Source: Streptomyces sp. SN-593 (lineage in GTDB: Bacteria; Actinomycetota; Actinomycetes; Streptomycetales; Streptomycetaceae). Taken from it: a DNA stretch of 64,000 bases. Below the pieces are notes generated by a model that saw only the letters and a list, made by a program, of their open reading frames with translations, was not told the DNA's origin and did not search any database. The stretch's first letter is position 1. Every line of letters starts with the position of its first letter. The translations under genes and the position numbers were made by a program. The DNA is taken from positions 7,010,001 through 7,074,000 of the forward strand of contig NZ_AP018365.1 in the NCBI RefSeq assembly GCF_016756395.1. The letters are read 5' to 3'. Of the stretch, positions 31,907 through 41,070 are shown in pieces.

Positions 31907-32968
31907 ATGACGACGACAACGACCACGGCGGCGCCACCGGCCCAGGAGGGCACGGCGCCGGCCGCGCCCGCCCGCCGGCGCGGGGTCGGCGCGGCCGGGA
32001 CCCGGCACGCGCTGGGCCGGGTGCTGGCCGCCCTGGCCCGGTCCGCCGCGATCTTCGTGCCGGTCTTCCTGGTCGCGACGTTCGTGACCTTCGCGCTGCG
32101 CTCGCTGAGCGGGCTCAGCCCCGCACGCATCCAACTCGGTGAGGACGCGACGCCCGAGGCCATCCACCGGGTGGAGGCCCAGTGGGGCCTGGACCAGCCC
32201 TTCCTGGTCCAGTACGGGCACTGGTTCAGCGGCGTCCTGCACGGACAGCTCGGCACCAGCTGGACCAACGGCGCGGACATCTCCACGCTGATCGGCCTCG
32301 GCCTGGGCGTCAGCCTGTCGGTGGCGACCTTCGCGCTGGTCATCGGTGTCTGCGCCGGCTTCCTGCTGGGCACCGCCGCCGCGCTGCGGCACACCACCTG
32401 GGTCGACCGGGCGATCACCGGGTTCGTCACCGTCATCTCGGTGATGCCCGCGTTCGTGGTCGGCATCGTGCTCGTGGAGGTCTTCGCGGTCGGGCTGCAC
32501 CTGTTCCCGGCGGCCGGCTACGTCCCCGCGGCGCAGGGCCTCACCCCGTGGCTGGAGCACATCACCCTGCCGGCGCTCGCCCTGAGCTTCGACGTGATCG
32601 CCGACGTGGCCCGGCAGTTGCGCACCAGCCTCATCGCGTCCTACCGGGAGAACTACGTCACCGGCGCGATCGTGCGCGGGCTCGGCCCGCGGCGGATCTT
32701 CTTCGGGCACGTGCTGCGCAACGGCATCGGACCCGCCCTCGCCACGCTGGGGCTGAAGTTCCCGGCGCTGGTCGGCGCCTCGGTGGTCACGGAGTGGGTG
32801 TTCGGCCTCCAGGGGTTCGGCCGGTTCGCCAACGACTCCGCGCAGTCCGGCGACGTGCCGGCGGTGCAGGGCGTCCTGGTGGTGTCGATCGTGCTCGTCG
32901 TCGTCTTCAACCTCGTCGTCAACCTGGTGCTGGCCCGCGTGACGCCGGCGTCCCAGCGGGGGGTGTGA
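31907..32968 (+). CDS. ABC importer permease (DppB/OppB type)
   Basis: A 353-residue permease. A Thr/Pro/Ala-rich cytoplasmic start is followed by six hydrophobic helices. Markers of the OppB type are the region around LSPARIQLGEDATPEAIHRVEAQWGLDQPFLVQYGHWF and the EAA loop SYRENYVTGAIVRGLGPRRIFFGHVLRNG near residue 250. It is 37 bases after the binding-protein gene, with AGAGAGGGGG as ribosome site, and is followed four bases later by the partner permease. Confidence 0.92.
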   Translation: MTTTTTTAAPPAQEGTAPAAPARRRGVGAAGTRHALGRVLAALARSAAIFVPVFLVATFVTFALRSLSGLSPARIQLGEDATPEAIHRVEAQWGLDQPFLVQYGHWFSGVLHGQLGTSWTNGADISTLIGLGLGVSLSVATFALVIGVCAGFLLGTAAALRHTTWVDRAITGFVTVISVMPAFVVGIVLVEVFAVGLHLFPAAGYVPAAQGLTPWLEHITLPALALSFDVIADVARQLRTSLIASYRENYVTGAIVRGLGPRRIFFGHVLRNGIGPALATLGLKFPALVGASVVTEWVFGLQGFGRFANDSAQSGDVPAVQGVLVVSIVLVVVFNLVVNLVLARVTPASQRGV

Positions 32969-32972
32969 GGAG

Positions 32973-33863
32973 ATGTTCCGCCGCGTACTGTCGCTCCCGA
33001 CCGGCCGGATCGCCGTCGTGATCCTCACCGTGATCGCCCTGCTCGCCGTCTTCGGCCCGCTGCTCGCGCCGCAGGACCCGCTCGGCACCAGCACCCACAC
33101 ACTGGCGGCCGGCTCCGGTGCCCACTGGCTCGGCACGGACTACCTCGGCCGCGACGTGCTCAGCCGGCTGCTCGACGGCTCCCGGATCAGCGTGCTCGGC
33201 TCCCTCGAAGTGGCGGTGACCGCCCTCGTGGTCGGGGTGGTCCCGGGCATCCTGTCGGTCTACCTCGGCCGGGCCTTCGAGTGGATCACGCTGCGCGTGG
33301 CCGACACGCTGGTCGCGCTGCCCTTCCTGCTCTTCGCCGTCGCGGTGATCGCGCTGCTGGGCAACGGCATCACCCAGGCCATGCTGGTCACCGGGGTGCT
33401 GGTCTCCCCGCTGTTCTACCGCGTCTCGCGCGCCGCCACCCTGACCGTGGCCCGCTCGCCGTACGTGGAGGCGGCGCTGATCGCCGGCGCCTCCGTCGGC
33501 TGGGTGGTGCGCCGCCACGTCTGGACGAAGGTGCTCCCGCCGATCGCGGTCGCGCTCGCCCAGACCGTCGGCGTCGGCTTCGTCATCGTCTCCAGCCTGA
33601 CCTTCCTCGGCATCGGGGTCCAACCGCCGCAGCCCACCTGGGGCGGGCTGCTCGCCTCGGACCTCGGCTACCTGAGCTACCAGCCGTGGGCACCGCTGGT
33701 CCCGGCCCTGCTGATCATGGTCACCGTCTGGGCCAGCAACCTGCTCGCCGACGCGATCCGGGACGTCTCGGGCGAGGCGGGCCGCGCGCTGGTCGTCCAC
33801 CGCAAGGTCCGCGGCCGACGCCGCGACCGGTCCGCACCCGCTCCGGCCGGAGGCACGTCATGA
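32973..33863 (+). CDS. ABC importer permease (DppC/OppC type)
   Basis: A 296-residue permease with the OppC hallmark HWLGTDYLGRDVLSRLLDGSRIS near residue 48 and the EAA loop RSPYVEAALIAGASVGWVVRRHVW around residue 165. About six helices are predicted and a basic C-terminal tail follows. The ATG of the next gene overlaps its end by four bases. Confidence 0.92.
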   Translation: MFRRVLSLPTGRIAVVILTVIALLAVFGPLLAPQDPLGTSTHTLAAGSGAHWLGTDYLGRDVLSRLLDGSRISVLGSLEVAVTALVVGVVPGILSVYLGRAFEWITLRVADTLVALPFLLFAVAVIALLGNGITQAMLVTGVLVSPLFYRVSRAATLTVARSPYVEAALIAGASVGWVVRRHVWTKVLPPIAVALAQTVGVGFVIVSSLTFLGIGVQPPQPTWGGLLASDLGYLSYQPWAPLVPALLIMVTVWASNLLADAIRDVSGEAGRALVVHRKVRGRRRDRSAPAPAGGTS

Positions 33864-35023
33864 CGGCACCGTCCCAGAACCTGTCCGCACCCGCGCGCAC
33901 GCCCGTTCCCGCCGGCCCCGCGGCATCCGGCGACCTGCCCGCGGCCGCCTCCGAGCCGTCCGAGCCGTCCGCGGCGCCCTCCGCCGGACCGGCGGACGGC
34001 GCGGCGGTGCTGAAGGTCGCCGACCTGCACATCACCGACCGGGCCACCGACCGCGAGATCGTGCACGGTGTCAGCTTCGAGCTGACCCCCGGCAAGGCGG
34101 TGGGCGTGGTGGGGGAGTCGGGCAGCGGCAAGACCCTCACCTGCCGCGCGGCGCTCGGCATCCTGCCCGCGCACTTCGAGATCTCCGCCGGCTCGGTCGA
34201 GATCGCCGGCACGGACGCCGCCACCCTCACCCCCCAGCAGTGGACGGCGCTGCGCGGCGCCACGATCAGCGCGGTCTTCCAGGACCCGGCCTCCTACCTC
34301 AACCCGTCGATCAAGGTGGGCGCGCAGATCGCCGAGGTGGTCCGCGCCAAGAAGGGCCTGGGGCGCCGGCCGGCCCGGCAGCGCGCCCTGGAGCTGCTGC
34401 GCGCGGTCCACCTGCGGGACCCCGAACTCGTCTACGGGCAGTACACCTACGAACTGTCCGGCGGGATGCTCCAGCGCGTGCTGATCGCGGCGGCGATCGC
34501 GGCCGGCCCGCGGGTGCTCATCGCGGACGAGGCCACCACCGCCCTCGACGTGACCGTGCAGGCCGAGATCCTCGACCTGCTGTCCGACCTGCGTCAGCGC
34601 ACCGGCCTGGCGCTGGTGGTGGTCTCCCACGACCTGGCCGTGGTCGCCCAGACGTGCGACGAGGTGCTGGTCATGCGGCAGGGCGAGGTGGTGGAGCACG
34701 GCCCGACCCGCGAGGTCCTGCACGCCCCGCGGCACGCCTACACGCGGCTGCTCGTCGCCGAGCACGAGACCTACGGCCTCGACAGGTTCCGCACCGCGCA
34801 GGACACGGGATCGGCGCAGGACACGGAAGCGGCGCAGGACGCGCCCCCCGGGGACGGCCCGCACCACGCGGACGACGCGAACGGCCCTCGCACCGCCGCG
34901 CGTCCGACCGCCCCGACGGACCCGGGCCCCTCGACCGGCGTGACGGACTCCCCGACCCGTCCGACCGCCCCGACCCGTCCGACGCAGTCGACCGCCCCCG
35001 CCCAGCCGAAGGAGGCGTCATGA
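33860..35023 (+). CDS. ABC importer ATPase (DppD/OppD type)
   Basis: A 387-residue ATPase. A Pro/Ser/Ala-rich leader of about 50 residues precedes the ABC core: Walker A GESGSGKT, signature LSGGMLQR, Walker B VLIADEATTALDVT and H-loop VVSHD. After residue 300 the oligopeptide-type C-terminus is followed by an 80-residue low-complexity tail (DTGSAQDTEAAQD-type and PTAPT repeats) that is not part of the family. It is coupled at both ends by ATGA overlaps. Confidence 0.9.
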   Translation: MTAPSQNLSAPARTPVPAGPAASGDLPAAASEPSEPSAAPSAGPADGAAVLKVADLHITDRATDREIVHGVSFELTPGKAVGVVGESGSGKTLTCRAALGILPAHFEISAGSVEIAGTDAATLTPQQWTALRGATISAVFQDPASYLNPSIKVGAQIAEVVRAKKGLGRRPARQRALELLRAVHLRDPELVYGQYTYELSGGMLQRVLIAAAIAAGPRVLIADEATTALDVTVQAEILDLLSDLRQRTGLALVVVSHDLAVVAQTCDEVLVMRQGEVVEHGPTREVLHAPRHAYTRLLVAEHETYGLDRFRTAQDTGSAQDTEAAQDAPPGDGPHHADDANGPRTAARPTAPTDPGPSTGVTDSPTRPTAPTRPTQSTAPAQPKEAS

Positions 35024-35883
35024 CCGGCGCACCCCCGCCCGCAGGGTCCGCCGCCGCGACCGGCGCCCCGGTGCTCGCCGTCGACGGACTCGACGTCCAC
35101 TACGGCCGCCGCCGGCGCCGCCGGCCCGCCCTGAAGGGCGTCACGCTCAGCGTCGCCCGCGGCGAGACCGTCGGCGTCATCGGCGAGACCGGCTCGGGCA
35201 AGTCCACCCTGGCCCGCGCCGTGCTCGGCCTGGTCCGCGCGTCGGCGGGCTCGATCACCGTCGGCGGCGAGGAGGTGACCGGCCACGGCGCCGGCAAGTG
35301 GCGCGCGCTGCGCCGCCGCGGCGTGGTGCAGTACGTCTTCCAGGACCCGCTGCGCAGCCTCGACCCGGACCTGACCATCGCCGACTCGCTCGTCGAGCCG
35401 CTGATCCTGGCGGGCGTCGCCCGCGCCGAGGCGCTGACGCGGGCCCGGGCCTTCCTCGACCGGGTCCGGCTGGCCGGGGACCTGCTCGACCGGCTGCCCG
35501 GCGAGCTGTCCGGCGGCCAGCGGCAGCGGGTCGCGGTCGCCCGGGCGCTGGTCACCGAACCCGAACTGGTCATCCTCGACGAGCCGGTGAGCGCCCTGGA
35601 CTCCGCCAACCGGGTCCAGGTCCTGGAGATCCTCAAGGACCTGCGCGCCACCGGCGTGGCCATCGTGATGATCTCCCACGACCTGGGGTCCGTCGCCGGG
35701 ATCGCCGACCGCGTCGCCGTGCTCTACCGCGGCGAGCTGGTGGAGGTCGGCACCGCCCGCGAGGTCATCGACACGCCCCGGCACCCCTACACGCGGCTGC
35801 TGGTCAGCTCCGCGCCCACCCTGCACACCGCCCCCGCCGACCGGGCCGAACGCGACGCCCTGCGCGCGCTGCTGCACGCCTGA
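35020..35883 (+). CDS. ABC importer ATPase (DppF/OppF type)
   Basis: A 287-residue ATPase with Walker A GETGSGKST, signature LSGGQRQR, Walker B LVILDEPVSALD and H-loop MISHD. It ends with PRHPYTRLLVSSAP, the OppF-type C-terminal motif. With the preceding ATPase it forms the heterodimeric motor of the importer. The next gene, an LLM monooxygenase, starts 61 bases later in the same direction, so the operon probably continues. Confidence 0.92.
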   Translation: MTGAPPPAGSAAATGAPVLAVDGLDVHYGRRRRRRPALKGVTLSVARGETVGVIGETGSGKSTLARAVLGLVRASAGSITVGGEEVTGHGAGKWRALRRRGVVQYVFQDPLRSLDPDLTIADSLVEPLILAGVARAEALTRARAFLDRVRLAGDLLDRLPGELSGGQRQRVAVARALVTEPELVILDEPVSALDSANRVQVLEILKDLRATGVAIVMISHDLGSVAGIADRVAVLYRGELVEVGTAREVIDTPRHPYTRLLVSSAPTLHTAPADRAERDALRALLHA

Positions 35884-35944
35884 TCCCGCCGCGCGACGGC
35901 ACCGCGGCGCCCCGCACGTTCCCCACCACCGAAGAGGGAGAACC

Positions 35945-37285
35945 ATGTCCCGCAAGATCCACCTCGCCCTGCACCCCTACGGCGTCGGCGGCCCAGGCCA
36001 GCACGGCCTGTGGAAGGACCCGAGCGTCGCCAAGAACGCCAGCATCGACATCAACTACTACATCCGGCAGGCCCAGGCCGCCGAACACGCGCTGTTCGAC
36101 GCCCTGTTCATCGTGGACAGCCAGTTCATCAACGCCACCTACCCGGCGCACTACCTCAACCGGCTGGAGCCGCTCACCCTGCTCTCCGCGGTCGCCACCC
36201 ACACCCGGCACGTCGGCCTGGTCGGCACCGCCAGCTCGACGTACAACTCGCCGTTCAACCTCGCCCGCCGGTTCGCCTCGCTCGACCACATCAGCGGCGG
36301 CCGCGCCGGCTGGAACGTGGTGACCAGCTTCGACACCGGCGCCTCGCGGAACTTCGGGCTGGAGGAGCACCTCGACTACGCCGCCCGCTACGGCCGCGCG
36401 CTGGAGTTCGTGCAGGTCGCCCGCGGCCTGTGGGACTCCTACGAGGACGACGCGTTCCCGGCCGACGTCGAGCGGAACGTCTTCCTCGACCCGGACAAGC
36501 TGCACGCGCTCGACCACGTCGGCGAGCACCTGCGCGTGGCCGGACCGCTCAACCTCTCCCGGTCACCGCAGGGCCAGCCGGTGATCTTCCAGGCCGGCGT
36601 CTCGGAGGAGGGCCGCGACCTGGCCGCGCAGGTCGCCGAGGGCATCTACGCGCCCGGCGGCGGCCTGGAGCAGGCCCAGGAGTACTACAGCGACATCAAG
36701 CGGCGGACCGCCGCCTACGGGCGCGACCCCGAGCACATCAAGATCTTCATCCACGGCAGCCCGATCGTGGCCGGCACCGACGAGGCCGCCCGGCGCCGCG
36801 AGCGGGAGATCTTCGAGGAGGACGACGACTTCGCGCGCAACCTCGCGCTGCTCGGCCGGTCCTTCGGCGCCTACGACTTCAGCGTGCACGACCTGGACGC
36901 CCCGTTCCCGGACGTCGCGCACCTGGCCGAGCGCGGCGGCCGGACCGGCGCGGCCAGGATCATCGAGCGGGCCGCCACCGACAAGCTGACGCTCCGCCAA
37001 GTAGCCGCAACACTCAGGGAATTCCGCCGCTCGCCGTTCGTCGGCACGCCGAGGGGCGTCGCCGACGCCATCGAGGAGTGGTTCCACGCCGGCGCCTTCG
37101 ACGGCATCAACCTCGCCTTCCGCACCGAGGCCGAACTCGGCGCCTTCGTGGACGGCGTGGTGCCGATCCTCCAGCAGCGCGGGCTGTTCCGCACCGCGTA
37201 CGAGGCCGACACCCTGCGCGGCAACCTCGGCCTGCCGATCCCCGCCAACCGCTACTCCCGCGAGCGCCAGCTCGTCAACGACTGA
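35945..37285 (+). CDS. FMN-dependent monooxygenase, NtaA/SnaA/DszA/DmoA family
   Basis: A 446-residue luciferase-like monooxygenase. Family signatures include HYLNRLEPLTLLSAVATHTRHVGLVGTASSTYNSPFNLARRFASLDHISGGRAGWNVVTS (positions about 75-135) and the substrate lid RSPQGQPVIFQAGVSEEGRDLA. Relatives cleave C-S or C-N bonds (dibenzothiophene sulfone, dimethyl sulfide, nitrilotriacetate) using FMNH2. A ribosome site AGAGGGAGAACC precedes the ATG. It probably oxidises the compound imported by the adjoining ABC system, with reduced flavin from the reductase at 26924. Confidence 0.9.
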   Translation: MSRKIHLALHPYGVGGPGQHGLWKDPSVAKNASIDINYYIRQAQAAEHALFDALFIVDSQFINATYPAHYLNRLEPLTLLSAVATHTRHVGLVGTASSTYNSPFNLARRFASLDHISGGRAGWNVVTSFDTGASRNFGLEEHLDYAARYGRALEFVQVARGLWDSYEDDAFPADVERNVFLDPDKLHALDHVGEHLRVAGPLNLSRSPQGQPVIFQAGVSEEGRDLAAQVAEGIYAPGGGLEQAQEYYSDIKRRTAAYGRDPEHIKIFIHGSPIVAGTDEAARRREREIFEEDDDFARNLALLGRSFGAYDFSVHDLDAPFPDVAHLAERGGRTGAARIIERAATDKLTLRQVAATLREFRRSPFVGTPRGVADAIEEWFHAGAFDGINLAFRTEAELGAFVDGVVPILQQRGLFRTAYEADTLRGNLGLPIPANRYSRERQLVND

Positions 37286-37296
37286 GGAGCCGGCAG

Positions 37297-39024
37297 ATGA
37301 GCGTATCCGTGGATTCCCCGTCCAGGACCGAGCCGCCGGCGCTGTCCCCGACCGGCGGGCGCGACGTGCACACCGTCCGGTTCCCGGCCGGCACGCCGCC
37401 GCGCTCGGTCGACGTCCTGATCGTCGGCGGCGGCCCGACCGGGCTGGCAGCGGCGGTCGAACTCACCTCGCGCGGCGTGCGGGTGGCCGTCGTCGAGCGG
37501 GCCCGCACCGCGACGCTGGTGCGGGCCGGTGCGATGGGCCACACCCCGCGCGTGGTCGAACACCTGCGCCGCTGGGGGCTGTTGCAGCGGGTGCGCGACG
37601 CGTGGACCTTCCCCCCGGAGTGGAACCAGGGCATCAGGCTGGTCACCTCCCTGGCCGGCCACGAGCTGGTGCCGGTGCCCCGCCCGGAGTTCCGCGGTGC
37701 GCCCGGCGCGGGCCACTCCGCGGGCGAGGCGCTGCGCCGTCCGCAGACCGTCTTCCAGCACGTCTTCCTCCAGCACCTGCGCGAGCAGGGGGTGAGCGTG
37801 TCCGGCGGCTGGGAGCTGCGCGCCCTGCGCCAGGACGCGGACGGGGTGGACGCCGAGGTCGTGGACGTCGACTCCGGCCGGGCACAGACGATCCGGGCCG
37901 GCTACGTGCTCGGCACCGACGGCGGCCGCAGCACCACCCGCACCCTGTCCGGCGTCGAGCGGGAGGGGGAGCACGCCACCGAGAAGCGGCTGCGGCTGAT
38001 CGTGCGCACCGGTGACATCGCCGACCGGGTCGGCGCCGCGCCCAGCGGCACCAACATCGTCTTCAACCAGCGCGCGTCCGGCTTCCTCGCCGCCGTGAGC
38101 ACCCGGGAGTGGCGGGTGTACGCGGGACCGTTCCCGCTCGAACACCAGCCCACCGAAGAGGAGTTGCTGGACACCGCCCGGGCCGCCTTCGGCTTCGACC
38201 TGGACCTGGAGCTGGTCTCGGCCACCACCTTCTACCACGCGACCCGGATCGCCCGGACCTTCCGCAGCGGCCGGGTGCTGCTCGCAGGCGACGCGGCCCA
38301 CGTCCGCACACCCGGTGGCAACCTCGGCGAGGGCATCGGCGACGTGGTGAACCTCGGCTGGAAGCTCGCCGCGGTCCTCGGCGGCCAGGCCCCGCCCGCC
38401 CTGCTCGACTCCTACGACCAGGAGCGCCGCCGGCACAACTGGCGGATCGCCGACCACGCGCTCGGGCGGGCCCGCCGGGCGCAGGCCACCCTGGCCGACA
38501 TCCGCGCCGGGGGCATCCCCGACGACGCCGACCTCGGCCCGGCCGCCGGCGCCCGGCGTGCCGAGATCGGCGAGCGCCTGCGCCGGGACCGGCCCGGCGG
38601 CGACGGCGTCACCTTCGACGAGCGCTACGACGACTCGGCCGTCGTCTGGTACGAACCGGACCAGCTCGACACCGAGCCCGGTTGGCGGGCCGACGTCTAC
38701 GAGGACGACCCCCGCCCCGGTCACCGGGCCCCGGACGGGATCGTGGACCCCTACGGCGGCACCCTCTACGACCGGATCGGCACGTCCTTCGCCCTTCTGG
38801 TGCTCACCGAGGAGCGCGGCGTCGAGCGGGACTTCGCCGAGCAGGCGGCGGCGCGATCGCTGCCGTTCACCGTGGTCCACCTCACCGACCCGGCGGCCCG
38901 CGCGCTCTACGGCGCCGCGAACGTGCTCGTCCGCCCGGACCAGCACGTCGCCTGGCGCGGCGCGGAGCTTCCGGACGGCGGCGCGGCGACCGTCCTGGAC
39001 CGGGTGCTGGGCGGCCGCGCCTGA
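37297..39024 (+). CDS. FAD-dependent aromatic-hydroxylase-type monooxygenase
   Basis: A 575-residue group A flavoprotein monooxygenase. The N-terminal dinucleotide site reads VDVLIVGGGPTGLAAAVEL (residues about 38-56), the FAD-ribityl GD motif reads VLLAGDAAHVRTPGGNLGEG and a thioredoxin-like C-terminal domain runs over the last 150 residues. Overall it is close to PheA/TfdB and rifampicin-type hydroxylases. It lies 11 bases after the LLM gene, in the same operon. The combination suggests an aromatic or otherwise complex substrate. Confidence 0.88.
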   Translation: MSVSVDSPSRTEPPALSPTGGRDVHTVRFPAGTPPRSVDVLIVGGGPTGLAAAVELTSRGVRVAVVERARTATLVRAGAMGHTPRVVEHLRRWGLLQRVRDAWTFPPEWNQGIRLVTSLAGHELVPVPRPEFRGAPGAGHSAGEALRRPQTVFQHVFLQHLREQGVSVSGGWELRALRQDADGVDAEVVDVDSGRAQTIRAGYVLGTDGGRSTTRTLSGVEREGEHATEKRLRLIVRTGDIADRVGAAPSGTNIVFNQRASGFLAAVSTREWRVYAGPFPLEHQPTEEELLDTARAAFGFDLDLELVSATTFYHATRIARTFRSGRVLLAGDAAHVRTPGGNLGEGIGDVVNLGWKLAAVLGGQAPPALLDSYDQERRRHNWRIADHALGRARRAQATLADIRAGGIPDDADLGPAAGARRAEIGERLRRDRPGGDGVTFDERYDDSAVVWYEPDQLDTEPGWRADVYEDDPRPGHRAPDGIVDPYGGTLYDRIGTSFALLVLTEERGVERDFAEQAAARSLPFTVVHLTDPAARALYGAANVLVRPDQHVAWRGAELPDGGAATVLDRVLGGRA

Positions 39025-39285
39025 CACCGCGGACGGCGGGCCCGTACGCCTTGCGAGGCGGGCGCGCCCCCGCGGCAGGCGACGCCCGGGTGCGGCGGCC
39101 GTGCGCGACGGCGGTGCGCGACGGCGGTGCCCTTCGGCGGTGCGATGTCCCCGGGCACGCCGGACGCGTGCGACCGCCGCCGCGCCGACCGGTGTCCCGC
39201 CAAAGGCCGCACCCGCCGCTCTGCGAGAATCGACCGCGGCGCCACGAGCGCCGCGAGACCGCCGCCGGAACCCTGGAGGAACCCC
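39025..39285. other. Repeat-rich intergenic stretch
   Basis: No gene is recognised. Short tandem copies of GTGCGCGACGGCG occur near 39101-39126. The stretch may hold the promoter of the downstream LLM gene. Confidence 0.4.
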
Positions 39286-40401
39286 GTGCCACCTGCCTCG
39301 GAGCCGCTGCGGAAGCTGGGCTTCCTGACGATCGGCCTGTTCGACGAGGCCGATCCGCGCGCCGGCCACGAATCGACGCTGCGCGTCATCGAGTTGGGCG
39401 AGCAGCTCGGCTTCGACAGCGCCTGGGTGCGGCACCGGCACCTGCAGTACGGCATCTCCTCGCCGGTCGCGGTGCTCGCCGCGGCCTCGCAGCGCACCCG
39501 CCGGATCGAGCTGGGCACCGCGGTCATCCCGCTGGGCTGGGAGAACCCGCTGCGGCTGGCGGAGGACCTGGCCACGGTGGACCTCCTGGCCGGCGGCCGG
39601 CTCAACCCCGGCGTCAGCGTCGGCCCGCCGACGCGCTACGACCAGGTCAGGGACGCCCTCTACCCGGACACGGCCGACGTCGAGGACTTCGGGTACGAAC
39701 GGGTGCGGCGGTTGCTGTCCTTCGTGCGCGGCGAGTCGGCGACCGCGACCGGCGCGACCGAGGGCTTCGAGGTGTTCTCGCCCCGGGTCCAACCGCACTC
39801 CGCCGGGCTCTCCGACCGGATGTGGTACGGCGGCGCGAGCCTGCGCTCGGCCCGGTGGGCGGGCGAGCAGGGCATGAACTTCCTGACCAGCAGCGTCATC
39901 AAGGCGGAGGAGCCGCAGGAGGGGGCGGGCGGGCCCGGCCCGGAGGCCCCCGCCGCACCGGAGGACGCGGCCGGGGCGGACGACGACGGCGGCGCGGCCG
40001 CGGCCACCGCCCGGTTCGCGGCGCTCCAGCTCGCCCAGATCCGCGCGTTCCGCGCCCGCCACCCGGCCGGTGACCGGGCCCGGGTCTCCCAGGGCCTCGT
40101 GGTCATCCCGACCGACTCGGCCACGTCCGAACAGCGGTCCAGGTACGAGGAGTTCGCCCGCAAGCGGCTGCCGCGCACGGCCTCCCCGCAGGGTCCCGGG
40201 CGGATGCTGTTCGCGCCCGACCTGGTCGGGGAGTCGGAGCGGATCGCCGAAGTGCTGCACGCCCACGCGGCGTTCCGCGAGATCGACGAGGTCGCCTTCG
40301 CGCTGCCCTTCACCTTCGAGCAGGCCGACTACGTCCAGATCCTCACCGACATCGCCACCCGACTCGGCCCCGCACTGGGCTGGCGCCCCGCCACGCCCTG
40401 A
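39286..40401 (+). CDS. LLM-class flavin-dependent oxidoreductase
   Basis: The product is 371 residues. Luciferase-like features are LRVIELGEQLGFDSAWVRHRH, RRIELGTAVIPLGWENPLRLAEDLATVDLLAGGRLNPGVSVGPP and the late MWYGGASLRSARWAGEQGMNFL. A Glu/Ala-rich insertion of about 40 residues (EEPQEGAGGPGPEAPAAPEDA) breaks the barrel near residue 210. The GTG at 39286 follows CTGGAGGA. It is a second, distinct monooxygenase of the same locus, perhaps acting on a downstream product. Confidence 0.87.
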   Translation: MPPASEPLRKLGFLTIGLFDEADPRAGHESTLRVIELGEQLGFDSAWVRHRHLQYGISSPVAVLAAASQRTRRIELGTAVIPLGWENPLRLAEDLATVDLLAGGRLNPGVSVGPPTRYDQVRDALYPDTADVEDFGYERVRRLLSFVRGESATATGATEGFEVFSPRVQPHSAGLSDRMWYGGASLRSARWAGEQGMNFLTSSVIKAEEPQEGAGGPGPEAPAAPEDAAGADDDGGAAAATARFAALQLAQIRAFRARHPAGDRARVSQGLVVIPTDSATSEQRSRYEEFARKRLPRTASPQGPGRMLFAPDLVGESERIAEVLHAHAAFREIDEVAFALPFTFEQADYVQILTDIATRLGPALGWRPATP

Positions 40402-40472
40402 CCCGCGACGCGCTGACCCGGCGCGTTCGCGCGCCAGTCCGGCCCTGGTCAACCGGCCTTCAGCCGCCGCAC

Positions 40473-40979
40473 TTGAGCCTCAGCACGTTGAGCCGTCGCG
40501 CCGTGAGCCGCCGGGCCGTCGGGCCGCCGTTCGGTGGGCTGGCCGTACGGCGTCTCCCGTGCGACGAGCCGTCGGCGCCGGACGGCACCGCAGGCCCGGG
40601 CGGCCCCTCCGGCGCGGGCACGGCCGCCGACCCGGACGTGGTCGTCATCGCCACCGGCTCCGAGGTCGCGGTCGCGGTGGGCGCCGCCCTGCTGCCGGCC
40701 GGCGAGGGCATCCGGGCGCGGGTGGTCTCCATGCCCTGCCGCGAGTGGTTCGACGCGCAGCCCGCGGCGTACCGGGACCGCGTCATCCCTCCGGCGGTGC
40801 GCCGCCGGATCGCGGTGGAGGCGGGCGTCGGCCAGAGCTGGTACGACCTGGTGGGACTGGACGGGCGGACGATCGGCGTGGAGGACTTCGGCGCCTCGGC
40901 CTCGGCCGCCGACCTGTTCACGGACTTCGGGATCACCCCGGAGGCCGTCGCGAAGACGGCCCGCGACCTGCTGCGGTGA
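40473..40979 (+). pseudogene. Transketolase C-terminal fragment
   Basis: From about 40620 the frame reads DPDVVVIATGSEVAVAVGAALL...RARVVSMPCREWFDAQ...VEAGVGQSWYDLVG...VEDFGASASAADLFTDFGITPEAVAKTARDLL, the complete C-terminal domain of bacterial transketolase. The thiamine-diphosphate and pyrimidine domains (about 500 residues) are missing. The 150 bases before it use a frame with no family match. The usual companion gene tal is absent. It is probably a remnant of a duplicated or recombined tkt gene, although expression as a free domain cannot be ruled out. Confidence 0.7.
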
Positions 40980-41070
40980 CCGCGGGCGGACCCGCGAAGG
41001 CGTACGCGCGGGTGACCGCGGGCGGACCCGCCGGTGGCCGCGCGGCCGTCCCCGTTCCCGTTTCCGCGGC

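Noticed and set aside
37252..40452. A 1066-codon antisense open frame across three monooxygenase genes
   Set aside because: A GC-rich shadow; the plus-strand genes carry clear FAD and FMN motifs with proper ribosome sites.
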